DNA from: Clostridia bacterium | GTDB taxonomy: Bacteria > Bacillota > Clostridia > Oscillospirales > SIG627 | DNA: 8,547 bases | Direction of reading: 5' to 3' | Assembly: GCA_017408325.1 (NCBI GenBank) | Contig: JAFQUW010000153.1 | Coordinates: 1 to 8,547, forward strand | Part shown: positions 1-6,943 of the stretch, one piece after another | How positions within the stretch are numbered: position 1 is the first letter of the stretch | Layout: each line of letters opens with the position of its first letter | Program-made: the position numbers and the translations under genes | Notes under the pieces: model-generated | The model's input: the letters and a program-made list of their open reading frames with translations, nothing else | What the model was told of the DNA's origin: nothing | Databases searched by the model: none

Positions 1-24
1 AACAAAAAAAGAAAGGAAAGCAGC

Positions 25-1473
25 ATGAAACTCACCAAAAAACTCGCAACCCTTGCACTGGCATTGACCCTGGTTCTTTCCACCCTCATCCCTGCGTCGG
101 CAGCCTCCGGCGGATCCATCAAGATCACCGGTGCCACTCTCGCCGACGAAAGCGCGTACACCACCTACACCGTGTACAAAATGCTCACCGTCGAAGATGG
201 TAACGACGCCGACGAAAACAAGTACAAAGTGGACTCCAACTGGATCGACTTTGTGACCAAACCCGAAATGGCCTCCTACTTCTCCGTCAAAGAGACCGCA
301 AACGGCTCCTACGTCCTGTGGGTGAAGAACACCACTTCCACCGCTGACGCCGCCGCCATCGCAGAACTCGCCCGCACCTACCTCGATGACAACGCAGCCG
401 TCGCCGCCGCCACCAAGGTCGGCGAAGTGAAAGTCAACGGCGCGACCCTCAACGTCGCTGAAAACGGCTACTACCTGCTCATCCCGAACAACGATACCGC
501 CAGCGGCGTCATCGTCGTCAAGAACGGCCAGGCGAAAGAAATCGTCGAAAAGTCCGTTGCCCCCGGTATGCCCACCATCGAGAAGCTGGTCTATGAAGAT
601 TCCATTCAGGGCTACTCCACCGCAAACACCGTGGACGTCGGCAACGCCTACTCCTACAAAGTCACCATCACCGCCGGCCAGGGTGCTTCCAACTACATCC
701 TGCACGACAAGATGGACGAGCACATCAAGTTTGACGAGACCTCCGTTGCCGTCACCCGCGGCGGTAACACCGTTCTTCCCTCCGAATACACCCTCGTGAC
801 CGAAAACCTCGACGACGACTGCACCTTCCACATCGTCTTCAACGAAGCCTGGTGCAACACCCTCAATGAAGGCGCCGTCATCGTTGTCACCTATAAGGGC
901 ACCCTCATCGGCGACGAAGTCAACGGCGAGATCGCCGAAGTTGAAACCGACACCCCCCACGAAAACACTGCCTGGCTGACCCACACCACTGCCAACGTCA
1001 AGTCCGACGAATCCAGCGTCTCCACCAAGACCTTTGAAGTCAACGTCGTCAAGCACGACCAGGACGGCGATGCCCTCGAAGGCGCGGGCTTCGTTCTCCG
1101 CGACAACGAGAACAACTACTATCAGTACGACGAGGCCACCGGCACTGTTTCCTGGATCTCCAACATCGAAGACGCCACCGAGTACTTCTCCGACGCCAAC
1201 GGTAAACTCCGCTTCTACGGCGTGGACGGCGAGATCTTCACCGTCGTGGAAAAGACCGTTCCCGGCGGTTACACCGGCGTGGAAGCCACTCAGGCCAACA
1301 CCAAGACCGGCAACATCAAAGACGGTGACCTCGTCATCGTCAACACCCTCGGTCAGAAACTGCCCGAAACCGGTGGCATCGGTACCACCGCGTTCTACGT
1401 GGCCGGTGCCCTCCTCGTGCTCTGCGCGATGAGTGCTCTTCTGATCTTCAAGCGCAAGACCAACGAAGAATAA
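25..1473 (+). CDS. LPXTG-anchored backbone (major) pilin, SpaH/EbpB-like isopeptide-forming family
   Basis: This is a secreted, 482-residue pilin that is probably the shaft subunit of a sortase-built pilus. A signal peptide (KK at 5-6, hydrophobic 7-22, ASA cleavage site at 24-26) is followed by an N-terminal pilin D1-like domain (about 30-170), a backbone D2-like domain (about 183-325) and a SpaA/CNA-B-like domain (about 335-441). The last has a candidate isopeptide Lys343, the E-box FTVVEK with Glu409, and Asn440. The sorting signal is LPETG at 446-450, then a membrane segment (about 455-475) and the tail KRKTNEE. No classical VYPK pilin motif is visible. By position, Lys176 (IVEKS) is the best candidate for inter-subunit linkage and Lys187 (PTIEK) for the D2 internal bond with Asn314; these assignments are inference. 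Cys266 and Cys277 could form a disulfide. The ATG is preceded by AAAGGAAAG at 12-20. A sortase gene follows directly. Family assignment is firm; the backbone role rests on size and context. Confidence 0.9.
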   Translation: MKLTKKLATLALALTLVLSTLIPASAASGGSIKITGATLADESAYTTYTVYKMLTVEDGNDADENKYKVDSNWIDFVTKPEMASYFSVKETANGSYVLWVKNTTSTADAAAIAELARTYLDDNAAVAAATKVGEVKVNGATLNVAENGYYLLIPNNDTASGVIVVKNGQAKEIVEKSVAPGMPTIEKLVYEDSIQGYSTANTVDVGNAYSYKVTITAGQGASNYILHDKMDEHIKFDETSVAVTRGGNTVLPSEYTLVTENLDDDCTFHIVFNEAWCNTLNEGAVIVVTYKGTLIGDEVNGEIAEVETDTPHENTAWLTHTTANVKSDESSVSTKTFEVNVVKHDQDGDALEGAGFVLRDNENNYYQYDEATGTVSWISNIEDATEYFSDANGKLRFYGVDGEIFTVVEKTVPGGYTGVEATQANTKTGNIKDGDLVIVNTLGQKLPETGGIGTTAFYVAGALLVLCAMSALLIFKRKTNEE

Positions 1474-1485
1474 GCACGTTTTACC

Positions 1486-1517
1486 TCCCCCGATTCGGCT
1501 TCGGCCGAATCGGGGGA
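1486..1517 (+). promoter_or_regulatory. UUCG-capped 14-bp hairpin between pilin and sortase genes, no U-tract
   Basis: Arms TCCCCCGATTCGGC (1486-1499) and GCCGAATCGGGGGA (1504-1517) are perfectly complementary and enclose TTCG (1500-1503). The RNA would carry a C(UUCG)G tetraloop, known to be exceptionally stable. It lies 13 bases after the pilin stop codon. The bases after it are ACCCCCTCG, not a T-run, so it does not look like a standard intrinsic terminator. More likely roles are a 3'-end stabiliser or exonuclease block for the pilin message, or a partial attenuator, that would keep pilin expression above sortase expression. The structure is seen directly; the role is inferred. Confidence 0.75.
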
Positions 1518-1554
1518 CCCCCTCGATCCGACAGCAGAAAGGAGAGTCCTGCAG

Positions 1555-2415
1555 ATGAAAAACAAACTGTTTTACGTCATTCTCGTAGTGATCTTTTTGG
1601 CAGGATTGTCCTTGGTGCTGTACCCGACGATCAGCAATCTTTACAACTCCTATCTGCAATCGCAGTCGATTGCAAAATACTCGCAGGAGATCGACCGACT
1701 CGAAGAAGAAGAGGTCCGAACACAACTGAGCCTTGCCCGCGAATACAACCGCGCCCTAACCGAACGGAAAAACCCCTACGTTCTCACGGACGAACTCTCG
1801 GCGCTTTACAACACCCTGCTTTCTTCCACCTCGCAGGGGATCTTCGCCTACGTTGAGATCCCGTCGATCGACGTGATGCTGCCCATCGCACGCGGCACCG
1901 ACGAAGACGTGCTCAAAGACAAAGTGGGACACTTGGAGTGGAGTTCTCTTCCCGTGGGCGGCGAAAACACCCACGCCGTCATCTCCGCTCACCGCGGACT
2001 GCCCTCCTCCGAGCTGTTCACCAACATCGACCATCTGGAACTCGGCGACGAGTTTTACATCCACATCCTCGGCGAGACCTTGAAATATCAGGTCTGCAAT
2101 GTTGCCATCGTCGAACCAGACGACCAGCGACTCCTGCGCGTCGAGGAGAAGCAGGATCTCGTCACACTGGTCACCTGCACCCCCTACGGCATCAATTCCC
2201 ACCGCCTCCTGGTGCGCGGCGTGCGCGTCGGCACGGAGGGGGGGACGGCCGATCCCGAACTTTCGGTCAAAAACGAGATCACTGCCGTGGATCCCTGGAT
2301 CCTGGTCGCGGCCATTCTGGTGACCCTCTCCGTTTTGACCTTCCTCTTCGTCCTCTTTGGCGGAAAACAAAACCGAAAGAAAGGAACAAAGACAAATGAG
2401 ACACGCGATCCGTAA
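1555..2415 (+). CDS. Class C sortase (pilin polymerase)
   Basis: This membrane-bound transpeptidase cleaves the LPXTG signal of pilins between Thr and Gly and joins it to a lysine of the next subunit. Class C features are clear. There is an N-terminal membrane segment (about 5-24), a charged helical stretch (about 35-65), the sortase core (about 95-225) and a second membrane segment (about 248-270) with a basic tail. Catalytic residues are His146 in SAHRG, Cys208 in TLVTCTPYG and Arg217 in SHRLLVRG; the Cys-to-Arg spacing of nine matches class C enzymes. The region where class C enzymes carry an active-site lid with a DP(W/F/Y) motif reads NPY at 73-75, so the usual Asp is replaced by Asn. 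AAAGGAGAG (1538-1546) gives an eight-base spacing to the ATG. The 3' end overlaps the next gene by 20 bases. Length (286) is normal for the class. Confidence 0.95.
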   Translation: MKNKLFYVILVVIFLAGLSLVLYPTISNLYNSYLQSQSIAKYSQEIDRLEEEEVRTQLSLAREYNRALTERKNPYVLTDELSALYNTLLSSTSQGIFAYVEIPSIDVMLPIARGTDEDVLKDKVGHLEWSSLPVGGENTHAVISAHRGLPSSELFTNIDHLELGDEFYIHILGETLKYQVCNVAIVEPDDQRLLRVEEKQDLVTLVTCTPYGINSHRLLVRGVRVGTEGGTADPELSVKNEITAVDPWILVAAILVTLSVLTFLFVLFGGKQNRKKGTKTNETRDP

Positions 2416-2992
2416 CCTTCTTTGCGCCCTTTTCTGCACACTGTTTTTGATCCTTCCCGTCTCGGCCGCAGAGGTCGGAAGCCTGCTTCTGACCCACGTG
2501 AAAAAAGACGTCGAACTCTTTCTTGTCGCCGACGAGACGGGTTCGCCCGTCGCCGCGTTTTCCGAGGTGCGCCAAACACTCGACGAGGTCTCTCTCTCCC
2601 CCGAAACGGCAAAACTGTTTTTCGACGTCGCGAAAAAACAATCTCTTTGTGGAACCGTACAATCGAAAAATGAAGAAGGCGAGATCTTCTTTTCCGATCT
2701 GAAGCAAGGGTGGTACCTCGTCTGCGGTGCCGAAGAGTCCGCAGAATTCACCCCCTTTTTGGTCCGCGTGCCGATGACGCTCGAGGAGCGCGAGATCTAC
2801 CACATCAAAGCACAGCCGAAGGTCGACGGGCCGACCAAACCGATCCCGTCGACGCCCCTTGATCCCGAAGCAAACATCCCCCAGACGGGGGCGATCCTCT
2901 GGCCGAAGGTGTTGCTTCTTTCCCTCGGCGGCCTCAGCATCCTCGCCGGCCTGTTTTTCGTCGTCACGGGGCAAAAGAAGACCGATGAATAA
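2396..2992 (+). CDS. Small cell-wall-anchored minor/basal pilin-like protein with IPQTG sorting signal
   Basis: A 198-residue secreted protein whose ends are diagnostic. There is a signal peptide (hydrophobic 8-22, cleavage near VSAA at 22-25). A single probably beta-rich domain (about 26-145) carries the pattern GEIFFSDLKQGWYLVCG and FTPFLVRVPM, as in small pilins of clostridial sortase clusters. A proline-rich linker (about 146-160) leads to the sorting signal IPQTG (161-165), a membrane segment (about 169-190) and the tail GQKKTDE. The first residue of the signal is Ile rather than Leu. I chose the ATG at 2396 over an in-frame start 39 bases upstream because the signal peptide begins there and AAAGGA (2380-2385) lies ten bases ahead. 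The gene overlaps both neighbours (20 bases with the sortase before it, 8 with the sortase after it). Its probable role is the pilus base or an accessory subunit; this is inferred from size and position. Confidence 0.8.
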   Translation: MRHAIRNLLCALFCTLFLILPVSAAEVGSLLLTHVKKDVELFLVADETGSPVAAFSEVRQTLDEVSLSPETAKLFFDVAKKQSLCGTVQSKNEEGEIFFSDLKQGWYLVCGAEESAEFTPFLVRVPMTLEEREIYHIKAQPKVDGPTKPIPSTPLDPEANIPQTGAILWPKVLLLSLGGLSILAGLFFVVTGQKKTDE

Positions 2993-3569
2993 ACGCACGA
3001 AACTCGGTCTCCTCTTTCTTGCCGTCGGAACGCTTCTCGTTCTGTGTGCGACGGGCATACACCTTGCCCACGAGCGCGAGGACGAACTGGCGGGAGAGTC
3101 GGCCGCGCTGCTGCTGCAGACGCTCGACGACAAAACCCGTCTGCCCGAGGGTACCGCGGGCACGGACCCGCTTCTTCCGACCGTCCTCTATCGCGACCGA
3201 TCCATCCTCGCCGCCGTCTCCGTCCCCTCTCTGGGCCTGCGTCTGCCCGTCTTGAACGAATGGGACGAAGAACTGTTAAAGACCGCCCCGTGCCGCTACC
3301 GGGGAAGCCTGTCGGAGAACAACCTGATCCTGATGGGACACAATTACAAGAGCCATTTCGGCCCTTTGAGTGACGTGCGCATCGGGGAGACCGTGACGCT
3401 CGAAAACACCCTCGGAAACAAGTTCCACTTCACGGTGGACAAGATCGAGACCCTGTCGGGCTCCGACGGCGAACTGCTCCCCGACGAAACGTATCCCCTG
3501 ACGCTTTTTACCTGTGACATGAGCGGAGCGGCACGCATCGTCGTCCGCTGCATCCGTACTCAAGCATAA
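2985..3569 (+). CDS. Second sortase, non-class-C (class A/D-like), possible pilus-anchoring enzyme
   Basis: A 194-residue sortase with one N-terminal membrane segment (about 7-25) and an extracellular catalytic domain (about 70-192). Core signatures are SVPSLGLRLPV, then APCRYRGS, GHNYKSHFG with catalytic His119, and LTLFTCDMSG with Cys177. Arg184 is the likely catalytic arginine, with Arg188 as the alternative. It has no C-terminal membrane anchor and no class C TCTPYG motif, so it is not a second polymerase of the ordinary type. It resembles the short sortases that accompany IPQTG-type small pilins in clostridial loci, and probably attaches the pilus or that small pilin. This substrate pairing is inference. 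The ATG sits eight bases inside the end of the preceding gene (ATGAATAA) with only a weak upstream purine stretch, which suggests translational coupling. A longer in-frame reading from 2859 is just overlap with the small pilin gene. Confidence 0.88.
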   Translation: MNKRTKLGLLFLAVGTLLVLCATGIHLAHEREDELAGESAALLLQTLDDKTRLPEGTAGTDPLLPTVLYRDRSILAAVSVPSLGLRLPVLNEWDEELLKTAPCRYRGSLSENNLILMGHNYKSHFGPLSDVRIGETVTLENTLGNKFHFTVDKIETLSGSDGELLPDETYPLTLFTCDMSGAARIVVRCIRTQA

Positions 3570-3599
3570 AAAAAGAACCGCTTTTCGCGGTTCTTTTTT
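3569..3599. terminator. Bidirectional intrinsic terminator
   Basis: AAAAAAGAACCGC (3569-3581) pairs perfectly with GCGGTTCTTTTTT (3587-3599) across the loop TTTTC. The stem starts at the last base of the sortase stop codon, and the T-run is part of the hairpin. On the complementary strand the A-run supplies a T-run, so the element can also end the convergent ECF gene at 3618-4199. Confidence 0.92.
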
Positions 3600-3617
3600 G
3601 TCTTCTCTGTTTCTTTG

Positions 3618-4199
3618 TCAATTCTTGGCGCGCAGCTTCAACAGACGCACGATCACGGGAGTCAACACGACGTTGAAGACAAGCTCGGCGACGAAATTGA
3701 GTCCGACCATTCCGATGAGCAGGTATTCCGCCGTGGAGGTGAAGCCGCCGGCAACGCCCCAGGAGGCGACCGTCTCCAGGAAAAAGACGAGGCAGCCGAA
3801 CAGGAAGACCCCCGTATTGACCAGCGGGCAGACGATTGCCGCAAGGAGGGTGGCAACAAAACTGCCCTTTTTCTCAAAGGCGCGGTACACCAAGCCGGAG
3901 ACGAGGCCGCAGAGGATGCCCTTGAGAAGGACGGTGACGACCGTTCCGAACACGGAGATGCCCATAAACGCCGCCGTGTCGGGCTGGAAAAGGACCACTG
4001 CGCCGAACACACCGCCCAAAAACGCCGCCGTCAAGGGGCCGCAGAGCGCGGCGCCGAGCACGATGGGCACGAGCACCAGGGAGATGGAAAACGGCCCGAA
4101 GTGGATGAACTGGCCCATCAGCTGCAGCACGATGACAAGGGCGGCCAGGATCGCACCGAGCACGAGTCTTTTCACGCTTTGATTGCTTCTTTCAGTCAT
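3618..4199 (-). CDS. ECF transporter S component (substrate-binding membrane subunit)
   Basis: A 193-residue, very hydrophobic protein with about six membrane segments, matching the substrate-binding S subunit of energy-coupling factor vitamin transporters. These work with a shared EcfA/A'/T module, which is not in the window. The first segment has an AxxxA pattern (Ala16 and Ala20), as used by S components to dock on EcfT. Typical stretches are SLVLVPIVLGAALCGPL, LKGILCGLVSGLVY and CPLVNTGVFLFG. The substrate cannot be read from sequence; pantothenate or another water-soluble vitamin is possible but unproven. I chose the ATG at 4199 rather than the in-frame TTG at 4232 because the TTG overlaps the -10 box of the gene's own promoter and so would lie at or before the transcript start. 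A GGAAAG-type site at 4212-4217 precedes the ATG. The gene is monocistronic, convergent with the pilus operon and divergent from the acyltransferase cassette. Confidence 0.87.
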   Translation of the reverse strand: MTERSNQSVKRLVLGAILAALVIVLQLMGQFIHFGPFSISLVLVPIVLGAALCGPLTAAFLGGVFGAVVLFQPDTAAFMGISVFGTVVTVLLKGILCGLVSGLVYRAFEKKGSFVATLLAAIVCPLVNTGVFLFGCLVFFLETVASWGVAGGFTSTAEYLLIGMVGLNFVAELVFNVVLTPVIVRLLKLRAKN

Positions 4200-4231
4200 A
4201 ACAGTACGCTTCTTTCCGTTTGATTTTTGCA

Positions 4232-4260
4232 ATTATAGCACAGAAACGCGCGTTTTTCAA
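4232..4260 (-). promoter_or_regulatory. Sigma-A-type promoter of the ECF S-component gene
   Basis: Read on the minus strand, TTGAAA (4260-4255) and TATAAT (4237-4232) are separated by 17 bases. TG one base before the -10 makes it an extended -10. Transcription would start near 4225, leaving a leader of roughly 25 bases, too short for a riboswitch. Confidence 0.85.
4244..4255. promoter_or_regulatory. 12-bp perfect palindrome in the ECF promoter spacer, possible operator
   Basis: AAACGCGCGTTT is a perfect palindrome lying inside the 17-base spacer and touching the -35 box of the minus-strand promoter. A dimeric regulator bound here would block RNA polymerase. No regulator is identified, and chance is possible at this length. 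Confidence 0.4.
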
Positions 4261-4303
4261 GTTTTTTCTGACAAAAACCGCATCGGAGAAAAAACCTTCG
4301 CTC

Positions 4304-4333
4304 TTTACAAACCGACGCCTTTTATGATAAAAT
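4304..4333 (+). promoter_or_regulatory. Promoter of the MBOAT/SGNH acyltransferase operon
   Basis: TTTACA (4304-4309) and TAAAAT (4328-4333) are 18 bases apart, with TG one base before the -10 (extended -10). The first gene starts at 4367 with GGAGG at 4358-4362. It is back-to-back with the minus-strand ECF promoter; the -35 boxes are 43 bases apart. Confidence 0.7.
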
Positions 4334-4366
4334 ATAGGAAATGTTTTCACCTGACACGGAGGCACC

Positions 4367-5797
4367 ATGAGTTTTACGAGTTACGAATTCGTCCTTGTCT
4401 TCCTGCCGATCGTCCTCGGCGGGACGGCTCTTTTGGCGCGCCTCAAACAGAGCGCGTACAAAAAACTGTGGCTCGTCGCCGCCTCCGTGCTCTTTTACGC
4501 CTGGGCAAGCCCCGCTGCGCTCGCCTGGCTTCTTGTCTCGGCGGCCGTCTCCTACCTTTTGGCAAACGCCATCCACCGCACAAACCGCGAAAAGGTCGCG
4601 GCAAGGAAGATCCTCGTCGGCGCAGGCTGCCTTTTCCACGTGCTCTTTCTGGGCTTTTTCAAATACGTGGATCTCTCCTCCCTTGCCGCCTCGACGGGCG
4701 ACCTCGGCGCACTCGTCTTCCTCGTGCCGATGGGCGTGTCGTTTTTCACCTTCCAGTTCATCGTGTTCCTGCTTGAGGTCTACCGCGGAAAAGACATCCC
4801 CTCAAAACCCTTGGACTTTTTGCTCTTTTCCACCTTCTTCGTCTACCGCACGATGGGGCCGATCATGTCTCACGCGGATTTCAGAACCCAGATGGAATCG
4901 GAACGTGCCCTTTGCACCACGAGTGAGGAATTTGCGCGCGGCCTCTACCAGTTCGTCCTCGGTCTGACGAAGAAGCTCGTGCTCGCCGACACCGTCGCCG
5001 TCATCGCCAACAACGGTTTCTCGCGCGGCGGACAGGTGGGGCTTCTCGTCGCGTGGGGCGCGGCACTCGCCTACACCTTCCAACTTTACTTCGACTTCTC
5101 CGGTTACTCGGATATGGCGATCGGCATCGGCCGCATGCTCGGCGTGCGCCTGCCGCAAAACTTTGACTCCCCCTACAAATCCGAGAGCGTCTCGGCCTTC
5201 TGGCGTCGCTGGCACATGACCCTCGGCCGTGCGTTGACCACCTCCGTGTACATTTCGCTGGGCGGAAACCGCCGCGGACTGCCGCGCACCTGCCTCAATC
5301 TGTTTCTCGTCATGATCGTCTCGGGCATCTGGCACGGTGACACAGTCAACTTCCTCATCTGGGGCGCGGCGTACGGACTGATCCTCGTCTTTGAACGACT
5401 CTGCGAACAGCCGCTGCTCTCAAAGATCCCGACGTGGCTTCGCCGCTGCCTCACCTTCCTGACCGTCACCCTTCTGTGGGTACCGTTTCGCGCCGCGACC
5501 CTCAACGGGACGATGCGCATCTGGCGCGGCATGCTCAACTTCTCCGATCTCGGCATCCCGCAGTACGCCGCCCTCGCCCAGGACGGGATCATCCACTTCC
5601 CGACCCCCTTGGCCCTGCTCTACGGTACGGGTCTGATCCTGCTGTGTGCGCTGATCGCCTTCATCCCGAAGAATTCGCACGAAAAGACCGAGGCGATGCG
5701 ATTTGACACGAAGACGGCCCTGCTTCTCGCATTTCTCATCTTCTTCTGTCTGATCCATATGTCCCGTGCCGGCGTCTTTCTCTACGAGAACTTTTAA
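4367..5797 (+). CDS. MBOAT family O-acyltransferase (AlgI/DltB-like)
   Basis: A polytopic membrane protein of 476 residues that should move an acyl group, usually acetyl, from the cytoplasm to an extracellular acceptor. The start resembles AlgI (SFTSYEFVLVFLPIVL), followed by LFYAW and many membrane segments. The MBOAT core contains QLYFDFSGYSDMAIGIGRML (239-258), FWRRWHMTL with His283, and SGIWHG with the invariant catalytic His323. The C-terminus (FLYENF) also fits AlgI-type proteins. GGAGG at 4358-4362 precedes the ATG with short spacing. Only 12 bases separate it from the next gene, an SGNH-like membrane-anchored protein, the usual arrangement for two-component acetylation systems such as AlgI with AlgJ/AlgX, or DltB with DltD. 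No D-alanine activation genes (dltA, dltC) are present, which argues against a Dlt operon. The acceptor polymer is unknown because no polysaccharide or teichoic acid genes are nearby. Confidence 0.93.
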   Translation: MSFTSYEFVLVFLPIVLGGTALLARLKQSAYKKLWLVAASVLFYAWASPAALAWLLVSAAVSYLLANAIHRTNREKVAARKILVGAGCLFHVLFLGFFKYVDLSSLAASTGDLGALVFLVPMGVSFFTFQFIVFLLEVYRGKDIPSKPLDFLLFSTFFVYRTMGPIMSHADFRTQMESERALCTTSEEFARGLYQFVLGLTKKLVLADTVAVIANNGFSRGGQVGLLVAWGAALAYTFQLYFDFSGYSDMAIGIGRMLGVRLPQNFDSPYKSESVSAFWRRWHMTLGRALTTSVYISLGGNRRGLPRTCLNLFLVMIVSGIWHGDTVNFLIWGAAYGLILVFERLCEQPLLSKIPTWLRRCLTFLTVTLLWVPFRAATLNGTMRIWRGMLNFSDLGIPQYAALAQDGIIHFPTPLALLYGTGLILLCALIAFIPKNSHEKTEAMRFDTKTALLLAFLIFFCLIHMSRAGVFLYENF

Positions 5798-5809
5798 GGG
5801 GGTGTCAGG

Positions 5810-6907
5810 ATGAAACAACCGCTTTCTCCCCGCGCGTTTCTCGTGCGCCTTCTCGTCTGCACCCTCGCGGTTCTCCTCGTTACGGGAAGCGTGATGGTCT
5901 TCGTCGACCCCTTTTTCCACTACCGCGCACCGTCTGCGGACTATGTCTTAAACGACCGTTTCTGCATGAGGGGCATCATTCGGCACAACGACTACGACGC
6001 CGCGCTCGTCGGCTCCTCGATGTGCCAGAACTTTGACATGGATCAACTCGACGCCCTGACGGGCGGTGAGGTGCTCAAAGCGACCAAGGGCGGTATGACG
6101 CTCGACGAGTCGACCGAGATCTGCCGTTGGCTCGCCGCGGCCGGAAAGGCCGACACGGTGTATCTGGGCATCGACCTGACCCGTTTCAACGAGGGCGAAA
6201 TCTGGGAATACTACCCCACGTATCTTGCAAACGACACCGTGCTCGACGACTGGCGCTACCTCTACGGGTACGAGGCGTGGATGCGCTATCTGCCGCTGGA
6301 CGTGTTCTCCCTCTCCTGCGACGCGCTCGGCACCGAACTGCCCGATGCGATCCGCTCCGAGACCGACATCGACGCCATTGGCCGCTGGTCGGAACGCGCC
6401 GAAAGCCAGAACGCCTTTGTCGGCGAAGAGACTCTTGTCGCAAACTATCTCGAAGGCAAGGGTTCCGTGGCAAAGCAGGACACCGAAAATATGGCCGCCC
6501 GCATGAAGGCGCGCCTCGACCGTTTTCTCGAAGGCGACCCCTTTGACCCCGACACCACCTATTACGTCTTTTTCAGTCCCTACTCCGTCCTGTTCTGGGC
6601 ACACTACGAGCGTCAGGGCGCGGCGGAAGAACTCTTTGAATTCCGCACCTACTTCTTTGACAGACTCTCCGAGTACGACAACGTGATCCCCCTCGACTTT
6701 CAGGCAATGGACGAGATCGAAGACCTCAGCCTCTACAAGGACATCTCCCACTACCACGAAAGCGTCAACGACAAAATGGCAGAAGGGTTTTCCTCGGGTG
6801 AATTTGTCACCGACAAACTGCGCGCGGCCGAGAACAACGAAAAGATCCGTGCAGCCACGGCCCGCCTTCTCGATCGTTACCCCGCCTTGCAGGCACCTCT
6901 CAACTAA
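5810..6907 (+). CDS. Membrane-anchored SGNH-like acyl-transfer partner of the MBOAT protein
   Basis: A 365-residue protein with one N-terminal membrane segment (about 11-33), then VDPFFHY and a long extracytoplasmic domain. SGNH-hydrolase features are visible. The block LVGSSMCQNF (66-75) has Ser70 in the nucleophile position equivalent to GDS. YLGIDLTRFNEGE follows later, and near the C-terminus LYKDISHYHE contains Asp311 and His314 spaced as the DxxH of the catalytic triad. By analogy with AlgJ/AlgX and DltD it would accept the acyl group delivered by the MBOAT protein and transfer it to a surface polymer. AAGGGGG overlaps the upstream stop codon (5796-5802), and spacing from the MBOAT gene is 12 bases, so the two are one operon. 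Such proteins are often annotated only as hypothetical. The triad assignment is pattern-based, not proven. Confidence 0.78.
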   Translation: MKQPLSPRAFLVRLLVCTLAVLLVTGSVMVFVDPFFHYRAPSADYVLNDRFCMRGIIRHNDYDAALVGSSMCQNFDMDQLDALTGGEVLKATKGGMTLDESTEICRWLAAAGKADTVYLGIDLTRFNEGEIWEYYPTYLANDTVLDDWRYLYGYEAWMRYLPLDVFSLSCDALGTELPDAIRSETDIDAIGRWSERAESQNAFVGEETLVANYLEGKGSVAKQDTENMAARMKARLDRFLEGDPFDPDTTYYVFFSPYSVLFWAHYERQGAAEELFEFRTYFFDRLSEYDNVIPLDFQAMDEIEDLSLYKDISHYHESVNDKMAEGFSSGEFVTDKLRAAENNEKIRAATARLLDRYPALQAPLN

Positions 6908-6910
6908 AAA

Positions 6911-6943
6911 AGAAGGTCGCCCAAGGCGACCTTCTCATTTTTT
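6911..6943. terminator. Bidirectional intrinsic terminator after the acyltransferase operon
   Basis: AGAAGGTCGCC (6911-6921) pairs perfectly with GGCGACCTTCT (6925-6935) around the loop CAA, followed by CATTTTTT (6936-6943). It begins three bases after the stop codon of the SGNH-like gene. Six A residues at 6906-6911 provide a T-run on the minus strand, so it could also terminate the candidate small minus-strand gene whose stop codon touches the stem. Confidence 0.92.

Noticed and set aside
1756..2751. Long minus-strand open frame (331 codons) opposite the class C sortase and small pilin
   Set aside because: It is antisense to two genes with clear family motifs, crosses both of them, and shows no recognisable protein features. 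The open frame follows from the strong C/G bias at third positions.
2859..2984. In-frame 5' extension of the second sortase
   Set aside because: It lies entirely within the small pilin gene and encodes an arginine/serine-rich shadow; the ATG at 2985 is immediately followed by a normal membrane anchor.
3598..4223. Two plus-strand open frames across the ECF S-component region
   Set aside because: Their translations are highly charged and low in hydrophobic order, while the minus strand gives a typical six-helix S component with a near-consensus promoter.
4200..4232. TTG start for the ECF S component at 4232
   Set aside because: The codon overlaps the TATAAT box of the gene's promoter, so it would lie at or before the transcript start; the ATG at 4199 fits better.
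5948..6757. Minus-strand open frame of 269 codons opposite the SGNH-like gene
   Set aside because: It has no ribosome binding site I trust and no family motifs, and mirrors a plus-strand gene that has a good start, operon context and terminator.
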